From positions 1 to 64,000 of the forward strand of contig JAWPHD010007141.1 of the NCBI GenBank assembly GCA_037043455.1: a DNA stretch of 64,000 nucleotides, read 5' to 3'. Positions 34,629 through 46,465 of the stretch are shown here, in pieces (position 1 is the first letter of the stretch; every line of letters starts with the position of its first letter). The translations under genes and the position numbers were made by a program. The notes below the pieces were generated by a model that was given only the letters and a program-made list of their open reading frames with translations, made no database searches and had not been told where the DNA came from. This DNA is from Cyrtodaria siliqua (taxonomy: Eukaryota; Mollusca; Bivalvia; Adapedonta; Hiatellidae).

Positions 34629-34728
34629 TTCAGTAAAAACCATTGACATGTATTAAAATGAAATAAAAACACACTTGCCTTCAGAAACCATTGACATGTA
34701 TTAAAATGAAATAAAAACACACTTGCCT
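34629..34728 (+). promoter_or_regulatory. 3' UTR with tandemly duplicated polyadenylation signal
   Basis: A 48-bp segment containing AATAAA is present twice in tandem, with signals at 34662-34667 and 34710-34715. The start of a third copy (TCAGAAA) follows at 34729. The signals lie 43 and 91 nt after the stop codon, so both could direct cleavage. Confidence 0.7.
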
Positions 34729-34739
34729 TCAGAAATGGT

Positions 34740-35600
34740 CTTCATATTTTGCTGGTATTGCCAGATAGACAATACATGTTTAGTCAGTCAGTGTACAACT
34801 TATTTTTCGGGGAGCTTGTTTTAGCCAAAAAATGTTCAGCATTTAACATGAGCAATTATAATAATATGTATATCAGTGTTATATGTCAATGGAACTGTAA
34901 TTTGTATTTGTAATTAAAAATACCATAGTATTGAACATCGGTTGAGAAAATTTAATACATATTTGACAGTCAAAATTGCTTTTTTTTGTGGGGTCATTGC
35001 ATATAAACTCCTTGATGCTGAAAAAGCAGAAAATTAGGAAATCTTAAATTACTTCAGTTAGCATTAGTAGTTTGATGTAAAAAGTGTTTTAATTTACAGT
35101 TATCGAACACATTAAAACCATTTTGAATACTAATTAAAAAAAATCGATTGTTTGATGCATCATAATTTGCAATTTTCCTATCAAAAACAACTTTCGCACG
35201 TGAAATTTGTATTTCTCAACCGATTTTGAATAGAAAGTATCTTTATTTACCACTAAAAATGTCTGTTTCAGTTATATACATTATTTAGGTACGAGTTGAA
35301 GTTTGTCTAAAAAGTCCAAAAAACCTTTGGCTGAAACGAGTAACTTACCTCCCTTTTAATTGAATATCGTTCGAAATTAATCTAATTCGGCGTTAACATT
35401 AAAGATTTCGAAAATTTCTTTTGAAACGTATTTGTAGAGGTAATTCTAGACAAATGATGTCACAATAACTTTAGTAAGTATGTTTTTGAATTAGGAACAT
35501 CTAAATTCATTACTTCAAAGTACTTTATAGAAGTACACAGTTGAATAAGAGTTATAATGTTTTCTAAGAAAACACATCGACTTGAAAACTTTAAAATAAA
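34740..35600. other. Downstream flank of the gene, nothing recognised
   Basis: AT-rich intergenic sequence without ORFs or clear repeats. Confidence 0.5.
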
Positions 35601-35607
35601 TTGAATT

Positions 35608-35903
35608 GAATGTTGTTTAACGGCTCATCAACACAGTATAGGTTATTTAGAGCCGTCCCAGAGAGAGGGGAAGGATACATAGGAATCCGGGAACCTGCCC
35701 TACTCTTATTATCGAATAGATTCCTATGGTTCTTTAACGTGATCGGAGGATAGACCGATACATGGGACCGCACGGACGAGACTAAGGTAAAGTGTCTTGC
35801 CCAAGAACACACCTATGGAACTCAGTTGCACCACAGAGGATTGAAACCCGGGTTGATGTGTTGATGAGCCGTTAAAGTGTTGATGAGCCGTTAAACAACA
35901 TTC
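35608..35903. mobile_element. Terminal-inverted-repeat element carrying a SINE-like core
   Basis: Perfect 26-bp ends: GAATGTTGTTTAACGGCTCA plus TCAACA at 35608-35633 and its reverse complement at 35878-35903. The centre contains AAAGTGTCTTGCCCAAGAAC and GGATTGAAACCCGGG, resembling the core and tRNA-like part of widespread SINEs. An inverted relative of the central part lies at 55850-55985. Confidence 0.75.
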
Positions 35904-36086
35904 AGTTATTTTTTAGAAACTTCCGCCTCGCTGAAGGCGAGGAAGCTTGCGCGAAGCGCATGCGCCAGGGAGGATTGAAACTCGGGTTGATGTGTTGATG
36001 AGCCGTTAAACAACATTCAGTTATTTTTTAGAAACTTCCGCCTCGCTGAAGGCGAGGAAGCTTGCGCGAAGCGCATGCGCCAGGGA
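35843..36086. repeat. 115-bp tandem duplication with GC-rich hairpins
   Basis: The right end of the element at 35608 plus CTTCCGCCTCGCTGAAGGCG, AGGAAGCTTGCGCGAAGCGC and ATGCGCCAGGGA occurs twice with a 115-bp shift (for example TTCAGTTATT at 35901 and 36016). Confidence 0.85.
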
Positions 36087-36375
36087 AGCTTTCTGTTTTT
36101 TATATTTAAAACAATCCTAAAAAGCAAAAAAATCAAATACAAATCAGAGGAGAGGAGGTGTGTGTGGGTGGGATAAGGTAGAATTTTACCTCCTTTTTAC
36201 GAGCATAATTTTTCTCTATTCCTGACAAATATTGCTTGTACATGTAAGAGCTCTATTTTGGTCCAAATTTTAAAAAACAAATGGAAGGGGACACATGTCT
36301 ACTCACAAACCCTTCTCCATTCGGGCGCTTATCAGGAGTTTGTTGAAAACAAGCCGTGCTACGCTCCTGAATATA

Positions 36376-38100
36376 CCCAGCCAGCATACTATATCGAGTC
36401 GATATCGGTCCGAAGTCGTTGTTTATATCTGCCCGATGTCAACTAAACTTCAAATTCATTCCATTGTCAACATCCTCCAGTGAATTGTATTGACCACCCA
36501 GCTAGTTGAGTAAGCAGAGCAATGGATTACCAATTCGCAGAATACAATATTTTCGGGCGTTTACTTCCGTCCGAATTTTCGATCACATCGTTAAAATTAA
36601 TACTGAAATGTTTTCATTATGATTACATATACTACCTATACGAGGGTCATGCAATAAGTTCTGTCACTAACGCGCTTTAACAATTATGTGCTCGTTGTGA
36701 GTGTTTATGTTTGGTACCAAATGAAAGAGAGTTTCAATACCATTCCATTAAAATGAATGCTGTATCTTTTGTATGACGAAAGTTATTTTATACACATCAT
36801 TTATACATACTGAGGCATTTTCGTCCTGAGTTTTTTCAGGTATGTTAATTGCTACTTTTTTAAATGCCTGTTTCTCTTTAAGTACTTGTCGAAGACCTTT
36901 GAAATTTCTCATACATTACCAGTTATATCTGTGCATTACAAGATTCAGAATTTAAGCATTGTAGATTAAAAGGCATTGTCTTAGAAATTAACATGTTAAG
37001 CTAACGTGTAAAATCAATTTAATGATAAATGGACATTAAATGGAAGGGCAGTCTTCTAAAATAGCGTTTTTGGATGATCAATATTTTCACTAAACATTGT
37101 ACAAAATCCTACAATAATGTGTTGAATATGAAATTTAAACACTGAAGTACTAGGATTTGTAAAAAAATAAGAAAACATTAATACTATGAGAATAATTACG
37201 ACATTTAAAAGATATTATAACATTTCCGTAAACAAAATGAAGAACATCAGTGTTATTTCTGCTAAAATTAAGGGATATGCATTCACTCATATCTGGTTTG
37301 CAGCACGACCTTTCCGAATTCTCGACAATCATTTTCATGGATTATGGGCGAATAACAACAGATGGCGTACAAGAAAATTTAAGAGCATAGAATTATTCAA
37401 AAGAAAATTACAACGTTTTGTAACAAGGACATTTTCAGAAATGCCAGTATCCAAAAGGTGTGGTAGGGGGAGGTAATTCAGGGGTATAAATAACCGGATT
37501 TTTTTCATTTTTGTTGTGGAATTTAAGAGAGCGAACTCAGTAGTACTATAAATACACTACTTTATCTCAGTGTAATATCGAGTTCAAAGGATATATGCCT
37601 AGTGACATAACTTTTTGAAGCACCCTCGTATTATATCTTTCTGTTGGTGGTTATCTCAATTAGCTCGAGTGGAAATATATTCATTAGCAAAAAATAAAAC
37701 TCTTGTGAATGTAGGTACCATCATTTTACAATATAAGAAAAAACAAAGCGAAGAATATCTTTTCACATTAACAATAAATACACAATATTTAAAACGACAT
37801 GTCATTACCTCCCTTTATCGATTTATAGCGGCCCGATGAAGGTTCATGAAAACGACGTCGGCCCGACGTCAGTCCGAGATATTATAACCGATATAAGAAG
37901 AAATGTGATCTTTGTGCTATATTTATTAAGATTTAATACATTGAACAATCAATTTAGCATGCCATACAAGCACAAATCATCAAATTAACATATTGAATTA
38001 ATCGGCTCTACATCGGCCCGACGTCGGACCTACGTCGGCACATTTTGCCGGTATTCCGACATTAAGCCGATATCGGCCCTAGATAGGCATGCTGGCTGGG
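36376..38100. mobile_element. DNA transposon remnant with CCCAGCCAGCAT ends
   Basis: CCCAGCCAGCAT at 36376 and ATGCTGGCTGGG at 38089-38100 are perfect inverted ends flanked by TA on both sides. Sub-terminal GC-rich motifs (CGATATCGG, GACGTCGGCC) are shared by both ends. A mariner-like relic has inserted inside. No transposase of its own seen. Confidence 0.7.
36651..37628 (+). mobile_element. Mariner-like element relic, nested
   Basis: CGAGGGTCATGCAATAAGTT at 36651 and CTTTTTGAAGCACCCTCG ending at 37628 are inverted ends of the mariner type, flanked by TA. Inside, 37186-37476 is an ORF whose C-terminal half (RTRKFKSIELFKRKLQRFV..., then VSKRCGRGR) resembles the end of a mariner transposase. 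The catalytic D,D,D region is deleted or degraded, so it is a non-autonomous relic of about 1 kb. Confidence 0.65.
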
Positions 38101-38445
38101 TAGTTATTTGGATTCTTAACAGTGACATTGGCTAACATTCCCTGTCTGGAAAAACACACACACACATAATTATTTTGCCATTTTCCCCATAATGTCTTCC
38201 CCGATTATTTCATTTATAATACGTCACATCTCTAAATGTTTCCGTTCAAGATGTCAACATTCTAAACATCGCCAAATGTGGCTGATTGTTCGGAAGAAAA
38301 ATATGTCATTCGTTTCCGTGTGCTTTCGGCAGCCGATGATATATATTTGTTTGTAAATGAAATAAGTTAACGTTCGAAGAATATTTAATTAGCATCTTAA
38401 TATAATTATATTGTCGAGAATGGCTTTAGATTACAATATGATAAC

Positions 38446-39070
38446 ATGCATTTGTTTTTAATTTCCCCGTCTGCTCGGCTGATGACGTCACTGAGACGTT
38501 GGAATTTCGTCATTTCCAACCGCAACAAATGGGACAATTTCGTCTTAATAATTGGCTGGGGTAAACACCGAGTGCTCATTCGGATGACTGGAGTCCTTAA
38601 AAGTAATTTAAGGACTCTTCTGCGACAAGGACTATCACAACCTGACTTCTATGGTGATGTGATTTATAAACTTCGTAAGATTCTTGGTCATGATCACGTT
38701 CATACTATCTTTGTTAAACTTGTTAAAAAGTTTATCAAAAGAGGTTATGACCCTATCATTTTGTAACGTACTGCATGCTTGGTGGTGGACACTTTGACAG
38801 TTAGCCACTATGCTTTCCTCTTTTATTGTACGATGACCGGACAGGCTGTGGACCCTATGATGACGCCTACCTAAAGTCCATTGGGACGGTGGCGTTTGAT
38901 GTTTGTCTATGATCTTTCCTGTCGTGCCCTCAACCCTTTTGTGTTTGTGATGTCGTTTGCATTTTTTATTACTTTTGCCTCCTCGTTTGTCTGTTTGCGT
39001 GTTTGTTTTTGTGTTTCGTGGTTGACTTTCGTCCTTGAATGCTGCTTTCCCTTTCCGATATGTATATATC
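38446..39070 (+). pseudogene. Retroelement fragment with the end of an ORF (dispersed family, copy 3)
   Basis: The ORF 38446-38766 ends ...LLRQGLSQPDFYGDVIYKLR... and ...GYDPIIL-stop. The following sequence (AACGTACTGCATGCTTGGTG, GATGACCGGACAGGCTGTGG, TTGTCTGTTTGCGTGTTTG) is collinear with 53838-54470, minus an internal deletion. The peptide resembles a segment I associate with bivalve retroelement polyproteins; no catalytic motif is retained, so function is unassigned. Confidence 0.55.
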
Positions 39071-39129
39071 ATACAGTCCGCGATAAAAATATAGGACCAT
39101 CCAAACAACTGTGGAACACTTTTTTTAAG

Positions 39130-40660
39130 TTACAAATGCTGTTGTTTGCCTCGTTAAGACGATAGGGTATTCATTTGTTATCAGATCCTTTTCAATCTTT
39201 ACCAGATTGTTAAATAAAAGCTCAGACGAGTTCGAAAACTAGCCAGTAACATCCGAGTTATCGCCCTTCATGCAGCTAAAATTGCTACATTTTACCTCGT
39301 TAATACGATATGGCCTTCATTTTTGATCTTTACCAAACTCTACCAGATTGTTGATATCAATTAAATATTAGGCAAGTTTGCAAACTAGCCAGATTGGCTT
39401 ATTCACTACAGAGTTATTCCCCTTGATTTATTCTGAAAAAATCATTACTTTGGCCTCGTTTACACGATAGAGCCTTCACTTTGTTTTCCAAACATTACCA
39501 GATAGTTGATGTCATTGACAGCTCGAAGGATTTTGAAAACCAGGGCGATCTGACAAGTTATACTAGAGTTATGTCCATTAATGTAGTTACAATTGCTGTA
39601 TTTTGCTTTGCTAAAGACGATAGGGCCTTCAGTTTTCTTCCATCCTATCTTTAACATACTTTACCAGGTTGTTATTAGTAATGAAAGTTAGGAAATATTC
39701 GAAAATCAACCAAATCGGATTAGTAACGCAGGAGTTGTGACCCTTAATTTAGTTAAAACAAATACTACGTTTTGCCTCGTTAAGACGAAAGGGCTTCATT
39801 TGGCCAGATTTCAGTGAAACTTTGCAGGGATGATCAGTACCAAGCCCAGTAGTACATAGAGTTATGGCCCTTTACAGGTTTATATACAGAAACTGTGTCT
39901 GGACTAGTTCTCCTCAACCCCTGGCCGGATTTCAATGAAACTTTGCAGGAATGATCAATGCCAAGCCTAGTTGTGTATATCATCATCATGTTCCGGTTGA
40001 CAAATGTTTGACGGACTTATGGCCCTTTAAATGCTTTTGATACACAAACTTTTTCCGGACTAGTTCTACTGAACCCCTGGCCAGATTTCAACGACACTTG
40101 ACAAGGATGATCAGTATCAAGCCTAATTGTACTTATTTATCATCGCCTTATTCCAGTTGAATGATTTTGGCAGAGGTATGGCGCTTTAAAGATTTTAATA
40201 CACCAACTTTGTCCAGACGGTTCTCTTTCGAACTTCTGTCCGAATTTCAACGACTCTTGCCAGAGATGAAGAATACCAAGCCTAGTTCGCCTGTCATTGT
40301 CGTGTTCTGGTTGAATGATTATTTGGCACAGTTATGGCCCTTTGAAGGCTTTATTAATTTTAAAACACAACTTTTGTCCCGACTAATTATCCTGATCCCC
40401 TGGCCGGAATACAACGAATCGTGGCAGGGATGATCAGTACCAAACCTAGTTGCGCATTTCATTGCCGTGTTCCAGTTGAATGAATTTTGACACGGCCCCT
40501 TAAATGTTTTAATACACTAACTTTGTACAGACTAGTTCTCCTGAATTTCTGGCCGGATTTCAACGAAACTTGGCAGGGATGATCAGTACCAACACTAGTT
40601 GGTTATATCATGGCCATCTCCTGGTTTGATGATTTTTTACAGAGTTATGGCCTCCTATAC
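39130..40660. repeat. ~155-bp tandem array, two related blocks
   Basis: In 39130-39800 TGCCTCGTTAAGACGATAGG-like motifs recur at about 39150, 39295, 39452, 39605 and 39772. In 39800-40660 GGCAGGGATGATCAGTACCA-like motifs recur about six times at ~150-bp spacing, with TTATGGCCCTTTAAA and CCCTGGCCGGATTTCAACGA between. Both repeat types are familiar from bivalve non-coding DNA. Confidence 0.8.
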
Positions 40661-40979
40661 ATAAACTTTATCTTTAGCCAGTACAGCGCCACCGGCCCTT
40701 TTGAGTATCTTGTTATTAAATTTCTGTGGGTGAAAGATTGCAATTTTTCGGCAAAAGAATATTCCTAATCGCTAATATTAATAACCAACTCCGAAAACAA
40801 AAAATAACTAACTTTGACTGTCATGGCGTCTGTAAAGTGTTGTTGACATCGACGTCATTCGCCGGTAATGTTCAATGAAATCATACATAAATTGATTTAA
40901 AATGTAATATATATATTATTTAACGGCTGGGATCGATTACATTGAAATCATTTACTTCACTCGATGGTAGGCGTATTTT

Positions 40980-41115
40980 GTTTGTCACGAATACGTTCGT
41001 TCGTGAAAAGAACCACACGTCTACCATCTCGTGAAGGATTTCCCTATAATCGATGTATGCGAGTGTGTGGAAAAAACACGTCTACCTTCGAGTGAAGGAT
41101 TTCCCTATAATCGAT
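40980..41115. repeat. Short direct repeat, two copies
   Basis: TCGTGAAGGATTTCCCTATA plus ATCGAT at 41029 recurs at 41090, each preceded by CACGTCTACC. Confidence 0.75.
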
Positions 41116-43504
41116 CACAGCAGTTATATAATGTCTATATGATACACAAATAAAACATGAATAGTGACCTAGGCAATCGTTAATGTTTATCATCGGTGAT
41201 ATTAAAAGCATGGTGATGTCATGTACTGTACATCACTGACAGTGGTTTGCATCGCACATCGGTGTACTTAGTTGTGTTTAATTTTTGATAAACTATAATT
41301 AACGTCAGTGATGAGGAAGGTACTGCAGACAAGTATTCCAATTCTGAACAAGTATGATCGAGGAAGTTGTCCGACCTACACACATGGACTGCAAGTAACT
41401 GCTAAAATACCTTTAATATATTTATCAACGCGCACAATGTGTAACATTATATGCTACCAAAAGCACCAAACCTGTTTCGCCTTTCATCCCAAAAACCGCG
41501 CGAAATTGTATTTTATAAAATGAAATGTATAAATATAGAAGAAAATTGTTTTCGAATCAATTTTTGATAATAAAATAATGAATCTCACATAAATTAATCG
41601 TAAAACAAAATGAATTGTTGAGTTTTATGCTGTTGATAAAACCAGTCACCGTAAAATGTCGAACTGAAATGTTGGTGCTTAGCAAACTTTGAGTAGTATA
41701 TCTACTAAATAACTAAAACAAAGTCTAAATAATTATAGAAATGCAATTTTATTTCGGTGCCAGTTAATATTTCACAAGTTAACTCACATGTGTCTTCTTT
41801 AAAAGTACGCAAATGTACATTAAGCATTTCTCTCATTTCGCATTGATTGGTTGCAATCTTGTAATCTTTCATAGTGTATGAACTGAAGTGTAAATAAATA
41901 CTGAAATCGGGATCTCTTGAAAGCAACAAACTAAAATGTCAAACATCCTACGAGTCTAAAGTTAAATCGAGGGACATCTTCCCGGTTTCTACGCGATACA
42001 GTGCAGGTGGGTAAAACCTCGATATTTATAGAAATCTGTTTGTCGTCCATACTGTATGGGTTTTCGAGGAAAAACTGCTAAAAGTATAGCTAAAGGGAAA
42101 TATACAAGTCGAACAGTTTGTTAGTTTGCATTGCTTGTTACGTCATTTTCAACACATATAATGTTATATATGATGGTCGATTTTTGTGGTGGAGGCAGAC
42201 CCCAAATTTTTCTGGATATAACCAGTCCTGTACACCTCCCGCCATCCGTAATAATCGCCACTTCCTTACTTACAAGTCGAACAGGAAATGCAGGATACAC
42301 AGAACAGTCATTAGTTATCACAAAACGCGTTCCAAAACATACATCGTCTTTCAAGTGTATACATGAGAGAAAAAACAATTATGACGACCTGGTTCTTATA
42401 GGTACGTGTCGTTCTCATCCAGATGTATAGGTACAAAGAGAATATAGGGATTGTAGTTAGGTTAGAATCTAGAACAAGGGAAGCGCCTTGCGGGGCATAT
42501 ACGCCCGTCGTTGGTAAGGTTAAAGGGAACTAACTAAACAAATATGAATCAGAGAGTTATGGACCGTTAAAATAGGTATTCGCTTGCTCATGTTGAAGGT
42601 GTGTGCATAGTTTCATTGTACATATAATACCTTGAAAGTAATTAAGGCACAAACACCTGTAATAAGCAAGGTTAAGTTCCAGGTTAAACTTTTCTTCTAA
42701 GGGGAATATTTAAAAAAAATATGAATCGGAGAATTATGAGCCTTGGATTATGCTAAATATATTTGCAAAGTTACATTATTGTAGAACTTAAACTTTGAAA
42801 GTTATAAGCCACGATGTGTTGTCAGGTAAAAGGTAACAGTCAGATGGACGAACGTTCAGACGGACAACGCCACGACGTAATACGTCCCTACGGGCGTATA
42901 CAAAATAAATATAAAGTCAAACAGGAAAAAAACATTCACAGAACTCAAGACATCCACAGCCAAACATTCCAAATAAACAAACAAATAGAAACAATGTATT
43001 CGAAACCACAAACGTAAAAGAGTTGACAATAGGGGTACCCATAAACGTTAAAATACAACGAGTTGACAATAGGGGTACCCTAGGTCATCATTGGACGTTG
43101 TAAAAGTTGACATCTCCGACTGACTGTACAACGTTCAGCGCAGCGTACAGTAACATCCAGGATTATCGATAGGTTTTCATTTTGATGCGTAATATCTTTA
43201 GTAATTTGTATGTTCTGTTAATATTTTGAACTATAATCACTCAAAAACAGATGTATTAAACATAATATGTGCAAAACGTTGTACGATATACAGTATAAAT
43301 GTGTTAAATTGATAGTTTTGTTTTCATACATTAACTTTTGTTATCAAATCTTGACATCAAGATCACGAGATTAAACGTTGTAAATTGATTGTTATCTACC
43401 CGTGTATTTTGGCAGCTCCCCAACATTGCATACCGCCCGACTGCAAAACGCTCTCCGGGATATACCACTGCCGTAATAGTGTGTGTTACCCTTTGATTTT
43501 TGCA
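41116..43504. other. Non-coding, nothing firm
   Basis: Overlapping 80-100-codon ORFs near 42120-42430 show no recognisable domain. GCGCCTTGCGGGGCATATAC and its like at 42484 are typical dispersed bivalve sequence. GAGTTGACAATAGGGGTACC at 43020-43080 is repeated and recurs in part near 53405-53440. Confidence 0.4.
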
Positions 43505-43870
43505 TTAAAAAAAAGAGTATGATAATGGTCCTTTGGAAACGACCGAAAACGACACATACGAAATATTGCAGTCTCGGTTTGAATGAGACTGTTCATGAGC
43601 GGTAGTGAAATATGCTAGCTACCACTCACGCCCTCTAGCCCCGGGTTGAGCAGAACTCAATATTAATAAAATTAAAAGTACAAAATATTAACCATCCCGA
43701 AGATGGCATGCATATGGCGGTGGACATGGAGTTTAGTGCTTCCCCATGTCGTACGGCGTATGGTCCCAGTATCTAATAAAATTAAATGCCCCGAAGAACG
43801 AATTAAACATAATGGAATTTAGTTGGGAGCAGCAGTTATGAAGCCTGCATATCGCAAGTAACAGTCAAAA
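43505..43870 (+). mobile_element. Copy E of the terminal-direct-repeat element
   Basis: AAAAAAAGAGTATGATAATG, CAGTCTCGGTTTGAATGAGA, GGCATGCATATGGCGGTGGA and TTAGTTGGGAGCAGCAGTTA follow the order of the full copy at 17984-18666. Truncated at the 3' side. Confidence 0.8.
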
Positions 43871-46085
43871 GACTTAAGTTGTGTATAAAATAATACTGAC
43901 ATGCATATCTCGGCCCAATTAAAAAAGAATAACTTACATTCATAAATGGCGCATTATCATATGCACAGATAAGCGGAGGTCATGTAATACATGTATCTTC
44001 TTAATCCGAGCCTTCACTGACTAAAAGCATTTTGTTCTGCTTTTTTGGGGTGGGGGTGGGTACACAGCCAGGGTAAGGTAAGAGAAGACTCGGATTGGTA
44101 TAAGAAAGAACTTGACTCATGAATGAATGCTCCCTTTAAAAACATAAACACTGAGATGCCAAAATATTGTATCAATATCAATATAATCAACAACAAAAAA
44201 AACCTCATAATTTTAACATGACAATGCTTGAAATATGTAAAAACTAGATCAACAATGTTTTATAAATAAAACAATGGCACTTTAAACCCAAGACGTTGCT
44301 AGTTAAATTGGAAATTTATTTATGTTGGAAATTAGTAGATCTATAGCTATACTAATGATATTATTATTAAAGGGACAAATGACAAGCTTGCTGTCTGACA
44401 CATTTTCTTTCCCACATGTAAACAAATAAAAATGTGTGTATTCATAAAGATCACATTTTATTATATATTTAGTTACACCTGTATTGAGCCCATCACTGTT
44501 TCCCAATCACTGTTATGAAACTTTTCACTGCTGGTACTACCTTTTAAATGTCAAAAACATTTTCTTTTTTTTCTTTCTTTTTTTAAAATCTGATTGAATG
44601 TGCATCATTCGATTAATTTAAACTTATTTATTTTACATCGATTGCAACGAAAGCTCTCTGAACTTATTTTAATCACTCAAGATATATTCCTGGGTAAAAC
44701 CAGTACTAAGCAATGCATATAAAGTGTATTGCTCAAGGACACAACACATATATACATAGTCATGGCGAGGATCAAATTAACCCACGGCTTTTTAATCATG
44801 GGTTCAAAGCTCTACCACTAGACCACAGTGCTCCAAATTGACAAGAAATAATTGGAAAAAGAATGAAAGGAGACAGTTTGAAAGTTTGGAAAAATCTGTC
44901 AGTGAATTAAGCTTCTTAACATAATTCACTGAACCTGTCAATTATCAGGAATTGTGATCATTTTGACATGTCATAATTTTTTCAATAGCCTGTTTTTTAT
45001 CTTTGAATTGCAAATTACTTAACAAAGATAATGAGCTAGAGATTATTGAAGTCCGTCAAGTATTTTAAAAATTATAGTGAGTTACAGTGAATTGTTCTTC
45101 ATGAACTATTAAAATTCACAAATTATTTATGAACAACATGCAAAACGGCCACCTTCAAAATTGCTAAGTTGTTAAAACTTTTCAGGAACAGCTTTGTTTA
45201 TGAAAACAAAGCTCACACTTTTTAGATTGATCCCACTTACCAAGGGTATTTAAAAAGGAGCTTAGTTGTTACCTTTCCACCGCCATTTACAAAAGCTCAC
45301 AAAAGGTTAGATTGATTCCCACCTAGTGTATATTATCAAACTTTAATTGCAATTCAAAAAGCGATGATTGCTGTAGAAGCCACTGAGAATGCCAGTTATA
45401 TTTTCAGCAGGGCTGCACTAAATTCCTGCTGGGAATGAGTGGGATCCCACTCCGACAAACGGGAATCCTGTCCAAAATCTCGCTGGGGCAAATTGGGGTC
45501 CCACACAAAAATTCCAGTGGGACCAAATAGGAATCCACTGTAAATCCCACTGGAATATAGATTTACGGGACAAAATAAGAAGGACAAAATAAAAATAAAA
45601 TTAAGACCAGCATTTACATATATAATGAGTCTATAATAAAATTAATAATAAAAGTAACTTTTTGAGACATGTTTTATGTTCATGTTTTGGAAAACAACAA
45701 CAGAAGAACTCTTGATGTTTTTTTAATCTGTTTAAACTAATTTGAAGCAAAATATAGTGAAACCTCTGGGACCGCTGTCTTCTTTAGCTAGGTTTTGGAT
45801 GCAAAACCCCTGCTATCCACAGCATTACCAGGACAGTCGAAAGTTCAAAGCCTTGTTCTTCACACCTGCTATGTCCCGGGTTGGGTTGGGGCAGAGATTA
45901 CAAATGGTATTTTTTTAGTAAATGTTTCAGCTTGTCAGGCATAGGGATGCAGACTGTGGATATGGTGGTCTGTCACAGGTGCAATGGTCAGTGAGTTTTA
46001 CAAGTGAAAAATTATATCAAAACTGTGCGAGCAAAGTATAAAGTTTAGAACCGTTAGGTTTACTTATCTTCTGATTTGCTTTAAA
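43871..46085. other. Non-coding DNA with one SINE-like piece
   Basis: The SINE-like sequence at 44700-44835 (AGTGTATTGCTCAAGGACAC..., TCTACCACTAGACCACAGTG) matches the general core type seen at 35608. Degenerate GGGATCCCACT-like motifs recur at 45410-45560. No exon recognised. Confidence 0.45.
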
Positions 46086-46465
46086 GAGTCTATTAAATCA
46101 TTTTAGAATTATTTTATTCTTAGAATTTTGTGTTTCTTGGTTTCAAGAAACTTATTACTTAAATTAGTGATACAAACAGTCTTAATCTGTTTTTCAGAGC
46201 AATTAAAAGGCTCATTCATTTCTGAGAACACACGAGTTGCATCATAATAGCATGACGTGATGTTATAATACCAGGGTGTGATGTAATAATACCAGAAAGT
46301 GACGTCATGATAGAAACAACCAAATCAAAATATGAATGAAGCATTCTGATTGGTTCAGTGTTAAAAATTGGACCAATGAGACCAGTTAATTTAAAGCTGA
46401 GGTTCTTGAAACCCAGAAACACAAAATTCTAAGAATAAAATAATTCTAAAATGATTCAATAGACC
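46086..46465. mobile_element. MITE with ~62-bp terminal inverted repeats
   Basis: TCATTTTAGAATTATTTTAT and TCTTAGAATTTTGTGTTTCT at 46098-46137 are reverse-complemented at 46414-46454. Arms are 46086-46147 and 46404-46465 with a ~256-bp centre and no ORF. Confidence 0.85.

Larger units (their letters stand above)
9090..34728 (+). other. Gene (3' part): secreted Kazal/FOLN/TSP1/cystine-knot protein
   Basis: Seven exons with GT-AG borders join into one open frame ending in TGA at 34617-34619. Module order is Kazal, FOLN, Kazal, TSP1, FOLN, Kazal, CTCK. The junction after the first visible exon and the next four are phase 1; the last intron is phase 0. Split codons rebuild sensibly: GGA, GCT, GCC, AGT and GAT. 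These modules are all extracellular and disulfide-rich. Kazal/FOLN pairs occur in follistatin, agrin and SPARC-like proteins, and a C-terminal cystine knot closes mucins, VWF, slit and SCO-spondin. The combination is not one I can match to a named orthologue, so the role (matrix protein, protease inhibitor or ligand trap) is inference. The signal peptide and 5' exons are not visible and should lie upstream of 9090. Introns 1, 4 and 5 carry large tandem arrays. Confidence 0.85.

Noticed and set aside
42118..42430. Overlapping ORFs of 82-99 codons on both strands
   Set aside because: No domain, no splice support, repeat-like surroundings.
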